From NCBI RefSeq assembly GCF_023283885.1, contig NZ_JAKILA010000013.1:53804-117803 (forward strand): DNA of 64,000 nt, in the 5' to 3' direction. The notes under the pieces were generated by a model. It was not told where the DNA came from, ran no database searches, and saw only the letters and a list, made by a program, of their open reading frames with translations. The translations under genes and the position numbers were made by a program. The DNA comes from Shewanella basaltis (GTDB lineage: Bacteria; Pseudomonadota; Gammaproteobacteria; Enterobacterales; Shewanellaceae). Positions 28,126 through 36,090 of this stretch are shown here, in pieces. Position 1 is the stretch's first letter. The number at the start of each line of letters is the position of its first letter.

Positions 28126-30234
28126 CTACTGTGCTTTAAAGCGAATAGCTGTACCGCCACTGGGCGCAAGTGACAGTGGCAGAGTATCGTTAGCGCTCAC
28201 CATTTTGGTTTCGATAACGTAATCATACGGATTTGTTAACCAATCTGCGTTTTTACCATCACGGTATATTTGTGCTTCATAACGTTTTCCAGCGGTTAAA
28301 AAATCGAGTTTAATGCTGAATTTACGCGCATTTTCGTCAGTTAACGCACCTAAATACCAATCTTGCTCACCGCGCTGCTTACGAGCAAAAACGACATAAT
28401 CACCAATGTCGCCGGCAAGGGCGATACTCTCGCTCCAGTCTGTTGGTACGTCTTGAATAAATTGAAATGCATCAAGACGTTGTACATAGTTACGCGGTAA
28501 ATCGGCCGCCATTTGAATAGGGCTGTATAGCACAACGTACAGTGCCAATTGTTTTGTTAGCGTGGTTTGTACGCGGTTTTCAGCGTTTAAACCTTGTGGG
28601 GCTAAATTGAAAACCCCCGGGGTAAAATCCATTGGCCCTGCTAGCATTCGGGTATAGGGTAATATGGCTGTGTGTTCGGGGTTATTAGGTGGGCTACCCC
28701 AGGCGTTATACTCCTGGCCTCTGGCACCTTCGCGGGCAATCCAGTTAGGGTAAGTGCGGCGTAGTCCCGTATCTTTAATTGGCTCATGGGTGTTTATGCT
28801 AATGCCTCGCTTGGCCGCTTCGGTCACACTGTGTAAATACTCGTTTACCATAAACTGGCCGTCGTGCCATTCGTGTCTCACTATGCCAGTTTCATCAATG
28901 CGTTTGATGTCGCCACCATCGGCCACATAACCGGTTTTAACCTGAGTCACACCATGCTTTTTGTATAAGTCGTATGCGTCGCCCATTTGATTGCGATAGT
29001 TAGTCACTGAGCCAGATGTTTCATGGTGGCCAATTAAACGCACTCCTTTGTTTTTTCCGTATTGGCTAATCGCGTCCATATCAAAGTCTGGGTAGGCTTT
29101 AGTAAAGCTAAATACATCGCCATTATCAAACCAACTGCCGTCCCAGCCTTCGTTCCAGCCTTCAACTAACACCCCATCAAAACCATATTGCGCGGCAAAG
29201 TCCATGTAGCGTTTGGTTTCGTTGGTGGTTGCGCCATGTTTGGGGCCGCTACCCCAGGTGTTTTCGTTGAGGTGCATACCCCACCAGATCCCGACATATT
29301 TACCCGGTTGCACCCAAGATACATTGCCTAATTTATTAGGTTCGTTAAGGTTAAGGATCAAGTCTGAGTTCAGTAACCCTGGTGCATCTTTGGCTATTTG
29401 AATGGTGCGCCACGGCGTAGAAAACCCAGGTTGAGTTTTAACCCGTATACCGTCTGACCATGGGGTTAAATCTGCGCGCAGTGTGCCGTCACGGCCTTGA
29501 TTTAATACCATGGCGGCATAGTCGGTGAGGGCGGCTTCATGGATGCTTAGGTGTATGCCATCAGCGGTTTTAAATGTCATAGGGGTGTGGGCACGGTCGA
29601 TTTTATCGAGTGTGGTGGTGCGATATAAATACTCGTAGCGGTTCCAGCCTCGGCCAGGGATCCACCATGCTGTGGTGAGTTGCGGGTTGGGGATAGCAAA
29701 TTCGGTAAGCTCATCGGTAATATTCAGCTTGGGTGTGCTGTTTAAACCGGCTTGCTTGGGGACCAGATAACGAAAGCCGATGCCGTCGTTAAAGGCTTTA
29801 AACTCAATGTCAAAATCAGCTTTACCGTTGCTAAACGTGGCCACAATTTGGTTATAATGATCGCGAACATTCTCACGTTCACCCCAGGGTTGTTGCCAGG
29901 TTTGGTCAACACTATTTTGGGTTACATGCTTAATGGTAAACTCGCTGCCAAATTCACCTAACTGCTGAAATACCAGGCCAAGTTTACTGGGGTTAATGAC
30001 GGTGTTGCCATTAAATTGTACTTGGTACTCAGGGCGGCCATTGTCGTCTGTTAAACTGATGCTGATGTGGGTGTCTGGCGAGGTTACTTGCACGGTTTTG
30101 GCATTCACCATGCTCGAAAATGCCAAGCCACAAACGGCTAAAGTGCAGGTTAACCCTATGATTGATTTGTTAAATAGAGCTTGAGTGTCAACATCTGGGC
30201 ATAAAGCCGTTGGCTGTAGGTATGAGGGTGTCAT
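28126..30234 (-). CDS. susB: GH97 alpha-glucosidase (SusB-like)
   Basis: A 702-residue glycoside hydrolase family 97 enzyme, related to SusB of Bacteroides, that releases glucose from maltooligosaccharides. An export signal ends near residue 45 (LAFSSMVNA) after an unusually long N-terminal region. An N-terminal beta-sandwich is followed by the barrel with GVLVEGWNEGWDGSWF, SINTHEPIKDTGLRRTYPNW and EGARGQEYNAWG, and a C-terminal beta-domain. The HEPIK block fits the inverting alpha-glucosidase type. It is probably periplasmic. An operator-like palindrome lies 78 bases upstream. Ribosome site AAGGATACC. Confidence 0.92.
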   Translation of the reverse strand: MTPSYLQPTALCPDVDTQALFNKSIIGLTCTLAVCGLAFSSMVNAKTVQVTSPDTHISISLTDDNGRPEYQVQFNGNTVINPSKLGLVFQQLGEFGSEFTIKHVTQNSVDQTWQQPWGERENVRDHYNQIVATFSNGKADFDIEFKAFNDGIGFRYLVPKQAGLNSTPKLNITDELTEFAIPNPQLTTAWWIPGRGWNRYEYLYRTTTLDKIDRAHTPMTFKTADGIHLSIHEAALTDYAAMVLNQGRDGTLRADLTPWSDGIRVKTQPGFSTPWRTIQIAKDAPGLLNSDLILNLNEPNKLGNVSWVQPGKYVGIWWGMHLNENTWGSGPKHGATTNETKRYMDFAAQYGFDGVLVEGWNEGWDGSWFDNGDVFSFTKAYPDFDMDAISQYGKNKGVRLIGHHETSGSVTNYRNQMGDAYDLYKKHGVTQVKTGYVADGGDIKRIDETGIVRHEWHDGQFMVNEYLHSVTEAAKRGISINTHEPIKDTGLRRTYPNWIAREGARGQEYNAWGSPPNNPEHTAILPYTRMLAGPMDFTPGVFNLAPQGLNAENRVQTTLTKQLALYVVLYSPIQMAADLPRNYVQRLDAFQFIQDVPTDWSESIALAGDIGDYVVFARKQRGEQDWYLGALTDENARKFSIKLDFLTAGKRYEAQIYRDGKNADWLTNPYDYVIETKMVSANDTLPLSLAPSGGTAIRFKAQ

Positions 30235-30311
30235 ACGGTATCCTTGTTATTTATTATTATATTGTTATCAACAAGTAATATATGACGCTTTTAGATTTTA
30301 CCGCAAAGATC

Positions 30312-30325
30312 TGCATACGTATTCA
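30312..30325. promoter_or_regulatory. LacI-type operator candidate 3, upstream of GH97 gene
   Basis: TGCATACGTATTCA, 13 of 14 identical to the palindrome TGCATACGTATGCA, 78 bases before the GH97 start. On the gene's strand it is followed by TTTGCGG and, about 18 bases on, TATATT, a possible promoter pair that a bound repressor could block. Confidence 0.7.
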
Positions 30326-30366
30326 GCGGGCGAGTGCTGTAGCACTTAAAAAGACGCAGTTAACGT

Positions 30367-30418
30367 TTGCCCTTATAGCATCAAGAGCGGCATGTATGAT
30401 GTACTTGATGCAGTAAAG
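30367..30418 (-). terminator. Stem-loop after the TrmY-like gene
   Basis: GCATCAAG (30378-30385) and CTTGATGC (30404-30411) pair perfectly, and the flanks TTGCCCTT / AAGGCAA extend the stem with a bulge. It lies just after the TrmY-like stop on the minus strand. No long U tract follows, so termination is possible but not certain. Confidence 0.5.
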
Positions 30419-30441
30419 GCAAGCCGAGGTCCAGCTGATAA

Positions 30442-31038
30442 CTATAGTCTCATGTCTAATTCGTTATGGATCAGCACCACGCATTGGGATGCAAACAGCA
30501 TTTTAGGGCCTAAATTAATGTGTTGGGTGCCAAGTCGCTTTAAGCTATTAAAGCTCTTTTTAGGCATGGGGATATGGTCGGTTAATAAAAAACACGGATT
30601 TGCTGCAAATTCAATATCGCGAACCGGAGTGCCTTTTTTCTCGAGCATATACAGCTGATACTCTTCGGCTAATTCTTGCACTAACTTTTCAAAGCTAACA
30701 GTACGTACAGTGATACCAGCCTCGACGTCTCGTAACTGTTCTTTATCCATGCCTTTAGAGACAGTTAATGCCTTGGCAATTTTATTGGTGAGGTTTTGCT
30801 CATGAAAACCACCAATATGGCCTAGTTCGCTTGAGCGAAAGCAAATTGTGCGGGAAAAATCGCTGGTGCTTTCTAGCACTAAATACACGACCACATCATC
30901 ACGATGAGATTGCGCCACAAAGAGGGTGTTCATTAACGTGTGGGCTAAAATTTCTGTGTGAGCCGATTGACCAATACCCGCTAAAAATTGTTGGCTATCA
31001 ACTGGAGCTGCTCTGGCTCGAACGACAAACGCGCGCAT
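30442..31038 (-). CDS. TrmY/DUF358 family SPOUT methyltransferase-like protein
   Basis: A 198-residue protein of COG1901/DUF358 (UPF0217). It shows MRAFVVRARAAPVD at the start, DVVVYLVLESTS and CFRSSELGHIGGFHE in the middle, and a C-terminal LGPKMLFASQCVVLIHNELD typical of the SPOUT knot. Archaeal TrmY methylates N1 of pseudouridine-54 in tRNA. Bacteria usually have ribothymidine at that position, so the bacterial substrate is not clear. The ATG at 31038 follows TTTAGGATG; an upstream in-frame ATG (31062) adds eight unlikely residues. It sits inside the sugar locus without an operator-like site. Confidence 0.82.
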   Translation of the reverse strand: MRAFVVRARAAPVDSQQFLAGIGQSAHTEILAHTLMNTLFVAQSHRDDVVVYLVLESTSDFSRTICFRSSELGHIGGFHEQNLTNKIAKALTVSKGMDKEQLRDVEAGITVRTVSFEKLVQELAEEYQLYMLEKKGTPVRDIEFAANPCFLLTDHIPMPKKSFNSLKRLGTQHINLGPKMLFASQCVVLIHNELDMRL

Positions 31039-31330
31039 GAAAAACATCCTAAAAATGAACAATGGTAGGAAAGGCGATAACCTTGCAGGGTCACGCGATT
31101 AAATAAAATGATACCACTTCCATTAATTATGTGGCCAGTCTGAGCGTCTTATGCGAGACAGCGCTATTTGTCTTCTATGGTGTTAAATAGAATGTTGCTG
31201 AGCAACCTTTCTACAATCTTATTTCTTGCCTAGAAGGCGTAAAACGCTCGCTCAATCACCAGATAATTAGTGGTAGTGGGATTACAGCGGCATTATCCCA
31301 GTTTTATCTGTGGCTGTAACTCGAATTATT

Positions 31331-31455
31331 CAGCGTTTGTTGGCCATTTTTACGGTGTTATCGACTTTTATGTAGCATAACGACACATCAAGGTCACTGC
31401 CGCGCACTTGTATATGAACCAACAAATGGCTGCAAAACAATCGGCAAAGAACAAC
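31331..31455 (-). repeat. Palindromic dispersed repeat, copy 3
   Basis: Opposite orientation to copies 1 and 2: CAGCGTTTGTTGGCCATTTTTAC at the left with the TTATCGACTTTTATGTAGCATAA centre, and ATGAACCAACAAATGGCTGCAAAACAA at the right. The outer ends are less well kept than in copies 2 and 4. With the terminator at 31532 it occupies much of the 31039-31570 gap, where no gene is seen. Confidence 0.75.
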
Positions 31456-31531
31456 TTGCTCTAGTGATGAAATTAATACTGCAGTAGCAGTTGATGAAGG
31501 GTGAGGCGATGCTGTGTTAACACGAGGCAGT

Positions 31532-31567
31532 TTAAAGAGGGATTAAGAGTAACTTAATCCCTCTTTA
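31532..31567 (-). terminator. Stem-loop after the large lipoprotein gene
   Basis: TAAAGAGGGATTAAG and CTTAATCCCTCTTTA form a perfect 15-bp stem with a five-base loop, overlapping the region just after the stop at 31571. The U tract on the minus strand is weak (TTTAAACT). Confidence 0.65.
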
Positions 31568-31570
31568 CCG

Positions 31571-33784
31571 TTATTGAATATGATTATTGTAATATTTACT
31601 GCTGATCAGACCTTTAACGATAGACTCCAGTTGTGTGATTGGAACCACAGATTGTGGCCTTTGTACTGTTTGCGGTGTCACAATCGTTGTTTGCGGCTCG
31701 TCGCTCCATTCGTTAATGGCGGTGAACAGTAATTGACCTTCTGCGTCTTTTTCTATTTTAGCAACATGCCACCATTCGGTGATGCCGTTAGTTGGCGGGC
31801 TAAAAATACGCTGCTGGTTATTAAAGATGATTTCGACACGAGTTGTTGATGGGTCAATATCAGGTGAACCTGAATAATTATGGACATAATAGTCATAACG
31901 CCCTTCGACCGGGAATTGAGGAATAGAAATGACTTCAGGGCCGTAACTGGTTACATCATCAACATCTAAATAGATAATCGTGTCATTAATCGTGACTCCT
32001 GAGTTGGCATAAAACACATGGTTCTGATTACCTTCAGCATCGACAATAAACAAATGTGAGTCTAAATCTCGAGGTGCTTCCCCCCAGTTCAATGTGATTT
32101 TGGTTAATGCTTCAGATAGCACTAAACATTGAGTTAAGGTAATGTCTTCAGCCTCAGTATTAATAATTGATGTTCGGCTTTGAAAACCAATTGTTGCGCC
32201 TAATAATACGGTTGAATTACTTTTTACTGGTAGGCTAAATGTGCCATTGTCGAGTGAGAATGTTACCGAACGGCCTAAATAGTTACGCCCATCTGAAATA
32301 ACGCGAGCACCACTCAATCGATTACCTTCTTCGTCTTCCACACAGCCATTGACGATAATCGTGTCGTAAATCATATCAGCATTCCAGGTGGTAAAATGAC
32401 TCACGCTACCTTGATAGAATGCTTCACCATTGATGGACACTAATTGCGCTTCGCCTTCTTCAACCCATAAACCTGTCGTGGTGTCGAAATAATAAAGCGG
32501 TATTGTTGCTGGTGGGTTGGTACCTGCCACGGGGATGTTAATTTGTGCAACTTTATCTGTTGCTAACTGCAGCTTATTACCTGCATCATCAACAAAACTG
32601 ACGGTAATAGCGCCAAAAGATTCTATCGGGACGATTTCATTCGCACTGTTTGTTGTGAGCATATCCCCAGGCATCATTTCGATATCAATCGCGGGGTTAA
32701 TAATCGTTAGCTCAGCTACAACGGCGCTAGAGACAAGATTACCGTTGAGATCGACCAAGCTATTTTGAGGCAAGTTTACAAGAACATTACCATCAACAGC
32801 GAGCTCTGAGGCTTGAGTTGCATCAAAACTAATAGATGCATGTACAGGTTGTAGTTGTAACGTGTGTACCTGTGTTAACTCATTTCTTGAAATACTCCGT
32901 GCAGCTTCAGAATAATTTGTCGCGTCAGCCACAAGCGTTAATCTGTCGCTTAATTGAGTATCTTGAATTTTTGTTGAAAACAAACCTTCTGCATTGGAGG
33001 TTGTTGTGTTTACGACTAGGTCACCGTTAGACAAACTAACGATACTTTCTGGAATCATTTCACCATTAAAATAGTTAATTGTAGAGCCGGAAATGGTATA
33101 GAAAAACTTTTCATTCAAATTAAAGTTAACTTGAATGGGGGCTACGCCATCTTCACCGCCGTCAGCAATTTGTATTGAAATATCGGTAGAGGTTGTTTCA
33201 GCAACAGAAGAGGTATAAGTGATTAAGCCAGATGGGCTAATCGTTAAGTCACTTGGTCCGTTAATGAGTTCAAAGCTAATGTCATTTTCGATATCACTAT
33301 CATCAACATCAGAGACCACTAATTGGTAGGTAAATGTTGCACCAGAATCGACACTTTGTGCCGCGACAGAAGACACAGTAGGCGCATCGTTTACTGGCGT
33401 GACTGCGATTTCAAAATTCTGGACAGCAGGCTGAGCGCCGTCTTCACCACCATCGCTTACCGTGACAGTGATAATTCCAGAGGTTAATACTCCTTCAAGT
33501 GGCGTCCATGAAATGAGACCCGTATTGCTAATCGACATGCCAGTGGGTGCATTGGTTAGTGCAAAGGATAAATTTGCACCATCATTAGCATCATCAGGAT
33601 CGGTCACCGTCAGTTGATAACGGTATTGAGTGTCTTCGATGGCAGTGACCACCGCACTAGAAGATATTAACGGGGCAATGTTGCTGACAGCCTCATCGTC
33701 ATCATCGGAAGACCCACAACCAGTTAACGCAACAGTAAGTGCCGTAGCCACGATAGATAATCGCCACTTTTGTATTAAATCCAT
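31571..33784 (-). CDS. Large multidomain lipoprotein, candidate glycan-binding surface protein
   Basis: A 737-residue lipoprotein (lipobox VALTGC, Cys near residue 23, then GSSDDDDE). Two cadherin-like/He_PIG repeats follow (about 35-130 and 130-230), each with GLISWTP or GLITYTS and a DGGEDG loop. Next come a beta-rich middle, a carboxypeptidase-regulatory-like segment (VNGCVEDEEGNRLSGARV, about 485) and a C-terminal domain with LNWGEAPRDLDSHL and YDYYVHNYSG, like the YfaP/DUF2135 type. There is no enzyme motif. It is downstream of two GH13 genes on the same strand, which suggests a role in binding carbohydrate at the cell surface; this is inference. It is separated from them by 239 bases with two strong stem-loops. 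Confidence 0.72.
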   Translation of the reverse strand: MDLIQKWRLSIVATALTVALTGCGSSDDDDEAVSNIAPLISSSAVVTAIEDTQYRYQLTVTDPDDANDGANLSFALTNAPTGMSISNTGLISWTPLEGVLTSGIITVTVSDGGEDGAQPAVQNFEIAVTPVNDAPTVSSVAAQSVDSGATFTYQLVVSDVDDSDIENDISFELINGPSDLTISPSGLITYTSSVAETTSTDISIQIADGGEDGVAPIQVNFNLNEKFFYTISGSTINYFNGEMIPESIVSLSNGDLVVNTTTSNAEGLFSTKIQDTQLSDRLTLVADATNYSEAARSISRNELTQVHTLQLQPVHASISFDATQASELAVDGNVLVNLPQNSLVDLNGNLVSSAVVAELTIINPAIDIEMMPGDMLTTNSANEIVPIESFGAITVSFVDDAGNKLQLATDKVAQINIPVAGTNPPATIPLYYFDTTTGLWVEEGEAQLVSINGEAFYQGSVSHFTTWNADMIYDTIIVNGCVEDEEGNRLSGARVISDGRNYLGRSVTFSLDNGTFSLPVKSNSTVLLGATIGFQSRTSIINTEAEDITLTQCLVLSEALTKITLNWGEAPRDLDSHLFIVDAEGNQNHVFYANSGVTINDTIIYLDVDDVTSYGPEVISIPQFPVEGRYDYYVHNYSGSPDIDPSTTRVEIIFNNQQRIFSPPTNGITEWWHVAKIEKDAEGQLLFTAINEWSDEPQTTIVTPQTVQRPQSVVPITQLESIVKGLISSKYYNNHIQ

Positions 33785-33814
33785 TTAACCACTCCATTCA
33801 TTAAGGTGTTAATA

Positions 33815-33866
33815 AGCGCTAAATATCTGCAATATGTGAAGTATTGATGTGTAGATATTTAGCGCT
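33815..33866. repeat. Perfect inverted repeat in the leader of the lipoprotein gene
   Basis: AGCGCTAAATATCT (33815-33828) and AGATATTTAGCGCT (33853-33866) pair perfectly over 14 bases. Between them CAATA/TATTG can pair as well. It begins 31 bases before the lipoprotein start codon, with no T run, so it may be an operator or an RNA structure in the 5' leader rather than a terminator. Confidence 0.7.
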
Positions 33867-33964
33867 AGATGATGGTGGGTTAACCATTTATTTTCAATAC
33901 GCAAAAGTAATGTGTTTTTACTGCCAGACCTATACTTATGTACAGGAATGCCGTGACGATAACC

Positions 33965-33996
33965 ATGTGGCTCAAACTGCGCAGTCTGAGCCACAT
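33965..33996 (-). terminator. 32-bp near-perfect palindrome after the amylase gene
   Basis: ATGTGGCTCA-A-ACTGCGCAGT-C-TGAGCCACAT is self-complementary except for one A/C pair. It lies 28 bases after the amylase stop. There is no U tract, so it may stabilise the 3' end of the mRNA or cause partial termination before the lipoprotein gene. Confidence 0.6.
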
Positions 33997-34023
33997 TGAT
34001 TGCTCACATACTTGAGGGTATTG

Positions 34024-35988
34024 TTAACGCGTCAACGCCAAAACGGCCGACTGAAGTGGCGCAAGTTGCACACTGATTGTAGCGTGATTGTCCTTATGCA
34101 GTACAAGCTGCTTTAATGGCTCTTTGGGGTTGAGTAAGTCTTTCAACGCCCTGTTTTCCGTGACATTCCACTGGCTGACTAATGTGTCCGGCAAGGTAAG
34201 GTTAAGTGCTTTACTGTGATGTTGGCTAAAGTTACTGACAATAATCAATTGCTGCTCTGTATTAAAGCGACTAAACGCAAAAACCTCATCATCGTAACCT
34301 GGTGTATTAAGCTGGCGCTGCAGGGTGTCTAATTCAATGTATTCGCCAGTGAGTGCTGGTGCAGTGTGGCTCAGGGTTAATAAGGTTTGATAATAAGCCC
34401 GTAATGCCTTTTCATCTTGGGTGGACTGTCCGCCATCAAACTTGCCGTTATTCATCCAGCGTTGATGTGCAGGCACGCCAACATAGTCAAAGATACTGGT
34501 GCGAGTCGGTTGGCCAAACCCAGCCATTTGCGCGCCTTGTTCGCCCACATCCTGGCCAAAATACAGCAGCGTGGGTGAGCGGCTTAATGTGGTCGACACC
34601 ACCATGGCGGGCAGGGCATTGAATGCATTACCGGCAAAATCGGCGGTGTTAATACGTTGCTCGTCGTGGTTTTCTAAAAAGTGCAGCATATGTTGTTCAA
34701 TGTCGCTCACTTTTGCTTGCACTGTAGCGATAACCGCTGTGCTGGCTTTTCCTTGAATAATGGCTTTTAAGCTGTCGTATAAATCCACCTTGTCGTACAG
34801 GTAATCCATTTTACCTAAATGGATATAATCACGATATAAATCAGGGTTATATACTTCGGCTAAAATAAAGGCATTGGGATTAGTGTGTTTAATATGGCTG
34901 TTAAGGTAGCTCCAAAACTCAACGGGTACCATTTCGGCCATGTCGTAACGAAACCCATCAACACCTTTAGTTAACCAGTATTGTGCTATCCGTTCAAACT
35001 TACGCCAGGAGTCGGGGATGTCATCGACCGCTTGTGCTTGCCAAAAAGCCAGATGCTCCGCGGCGGTTTTGTGAGCATATTCAAGTGGCAGTGTCGGGAA
35101 GTCATGGCTGCCATCGGGCTTTAGACCATAATTAATTTTCACGGTTTCGTACCAGTCGTTGGCATCGGGTTTGGCTAAACGCGAGCCATTACCTGTCCAC
35201 TTTGCTGGTGATTCAGCAAATTTGCCGTCGCTCAGAGGGTGAAATTCGCCGCCTAGTGGTGCGTAGTCATTGGGGGCATCTGGTACGGTAAAGTCTTCAC
35301 CGATAACATAATAAAAGTTGTTATGTTTACTATAAACCTGTGAGGTATCGTCATTGGCACCAAAGTCTGGTTCGCCTTGTGGGGCAGATAGCGAGTGATA
35401 GTTACGGGCGATATGGTTGGGCACAATGTCAATTATCACCTGCATACCATTGGCGTGAGTTCGAGCAATTAAGGCTTCAAATTCTGCCAAGCGATTAGTC
35501 GGATTGCTCGCTAAATCTGGGTTGACGTTGTAATAATCTTTTACCGCATAAGGTGAGCCTGCACGGCCTTTAACCACATCAGGGTCATCATTGCTAATAC
35601 CAATACTGGTGTAATCGTTAATGACCGCATGGTGGGGCACTCCGGTATACCAGATATGAGTGGTGCCTAAGGATTTTATGTCTTGTAAGGCGGTATCGGT
35701 AAAGTCGCTAAATTTACCCACGCCATTGTCTGCAATGGTTCCCCAGGGTTTATTTGTGGTGTTGGTGTTGCCATACAAACGGGTGAATACTTGGTATACA
35801 ACGGGTTTACCTGTTGTGGGAGATGACTTAACGTGTGCCATTGATGATGTCGATTCTCTCACATTTTCAGTTTTTTGAATGTCGGTATTAGTTGGCTTAC
35901 AGCCGCTAATGCTTAAGCTTAACCCTATCACGGCTATGTAGGTGATTGGGCGCAGGTTAACGTTAATTGACACTAAAGGTAATAACAT
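34024..35988 (-). CDS. amy: GH13 alpha-amylase lipoprotein
   Basis: A 654-residue alpha-amylase of family GH13. The lipobox LSISGC (Cys near residue 30) anchors it to a membrane. The four GH13 blocks are present: VIIDIVPNH, GFRYDMAEM (catalytic Asp), ILAEVYNP (catalytic Glu) and FLENHDEQR (transition-state Asp). A C-terminal beta-domain follows. It probably makes maltooligosaccharides at the cell surface for the TonB receptor encoded in the same cluster. It starts 102 bases after the neopullulanase-like gene, so it is likely in the same operon. Confidence 0.92.
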   Translation of the reverse strand: MLLPLVSINVNLRPITYIAVIGLSLSISGCKPTNTDIQKTENVRESTSSMAHVKSSPTTGKPVVYQVFTRLYGNTNTTNKPWGTIADNGVGKFSDFTDTALQDIKSLGTTHIWYTGVPHHAVINDYTSIGISNDDPDVVKGRAGSPYAVKDYYNVNPDLASNPTNRLAEFEALIARTHANGMQVIIDIVPNHIARNYHSLSAPQGEPDFGANDDTSQVYSKHNNFYYVIGEDFTVPDAPNDYAPLGGEFHPLSDGKFAESPAKWTGNGSRLAKPDANDWYETVKINYGLKPDGSHDFPTLPLEYAHKTAAEHLAFWQAQAVDDIPDSWRKFERIAQYWLTKGVDGFRYDMAEMVPVEFWSYLNSHIKHTNPNAFILAEVYNPDLYRDYIHLGKMDYLYDKVDLYDSLKAIIQGKASTAVIATVQAKVSDIEQHMLHFLENHDEQRINTADFAGNAFNALPAMVVSTTLSRSPTLLYFGQDVGEQGAQMAGFGQPTRTSIFDYVGVPAHQRWMNNGKFDGGQSTQDEKALRAYYQTLLTLSHTAPALTGEYIELDTLQRQLNTPGYDDEVFAFSRFNTEQQLIIVSNFSQHHSKALNLTLPDTLVSQWNVTENRALKDLLNPKEPLKQLVLHKDNHATISVQLAPLQSAVLALTR

Positions 35989-36090
35989 AGGGACTCTTTT
36001 ATCTTGGTATCCACTTGCGGTGGTGCATAAGCGTGTGTGTTTATCGCGGCTAGGCTCATCAACAGTGGATCAGCCTAGCAATGGGTAAAC

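Noticed and set aside
27944..28222. Plus-strand frame of 92 residues between malT and GH97
   Set aside because: It runs into the GH97 gene on the other strand and its composition gives no domain; the terminator and operator explain the region better.
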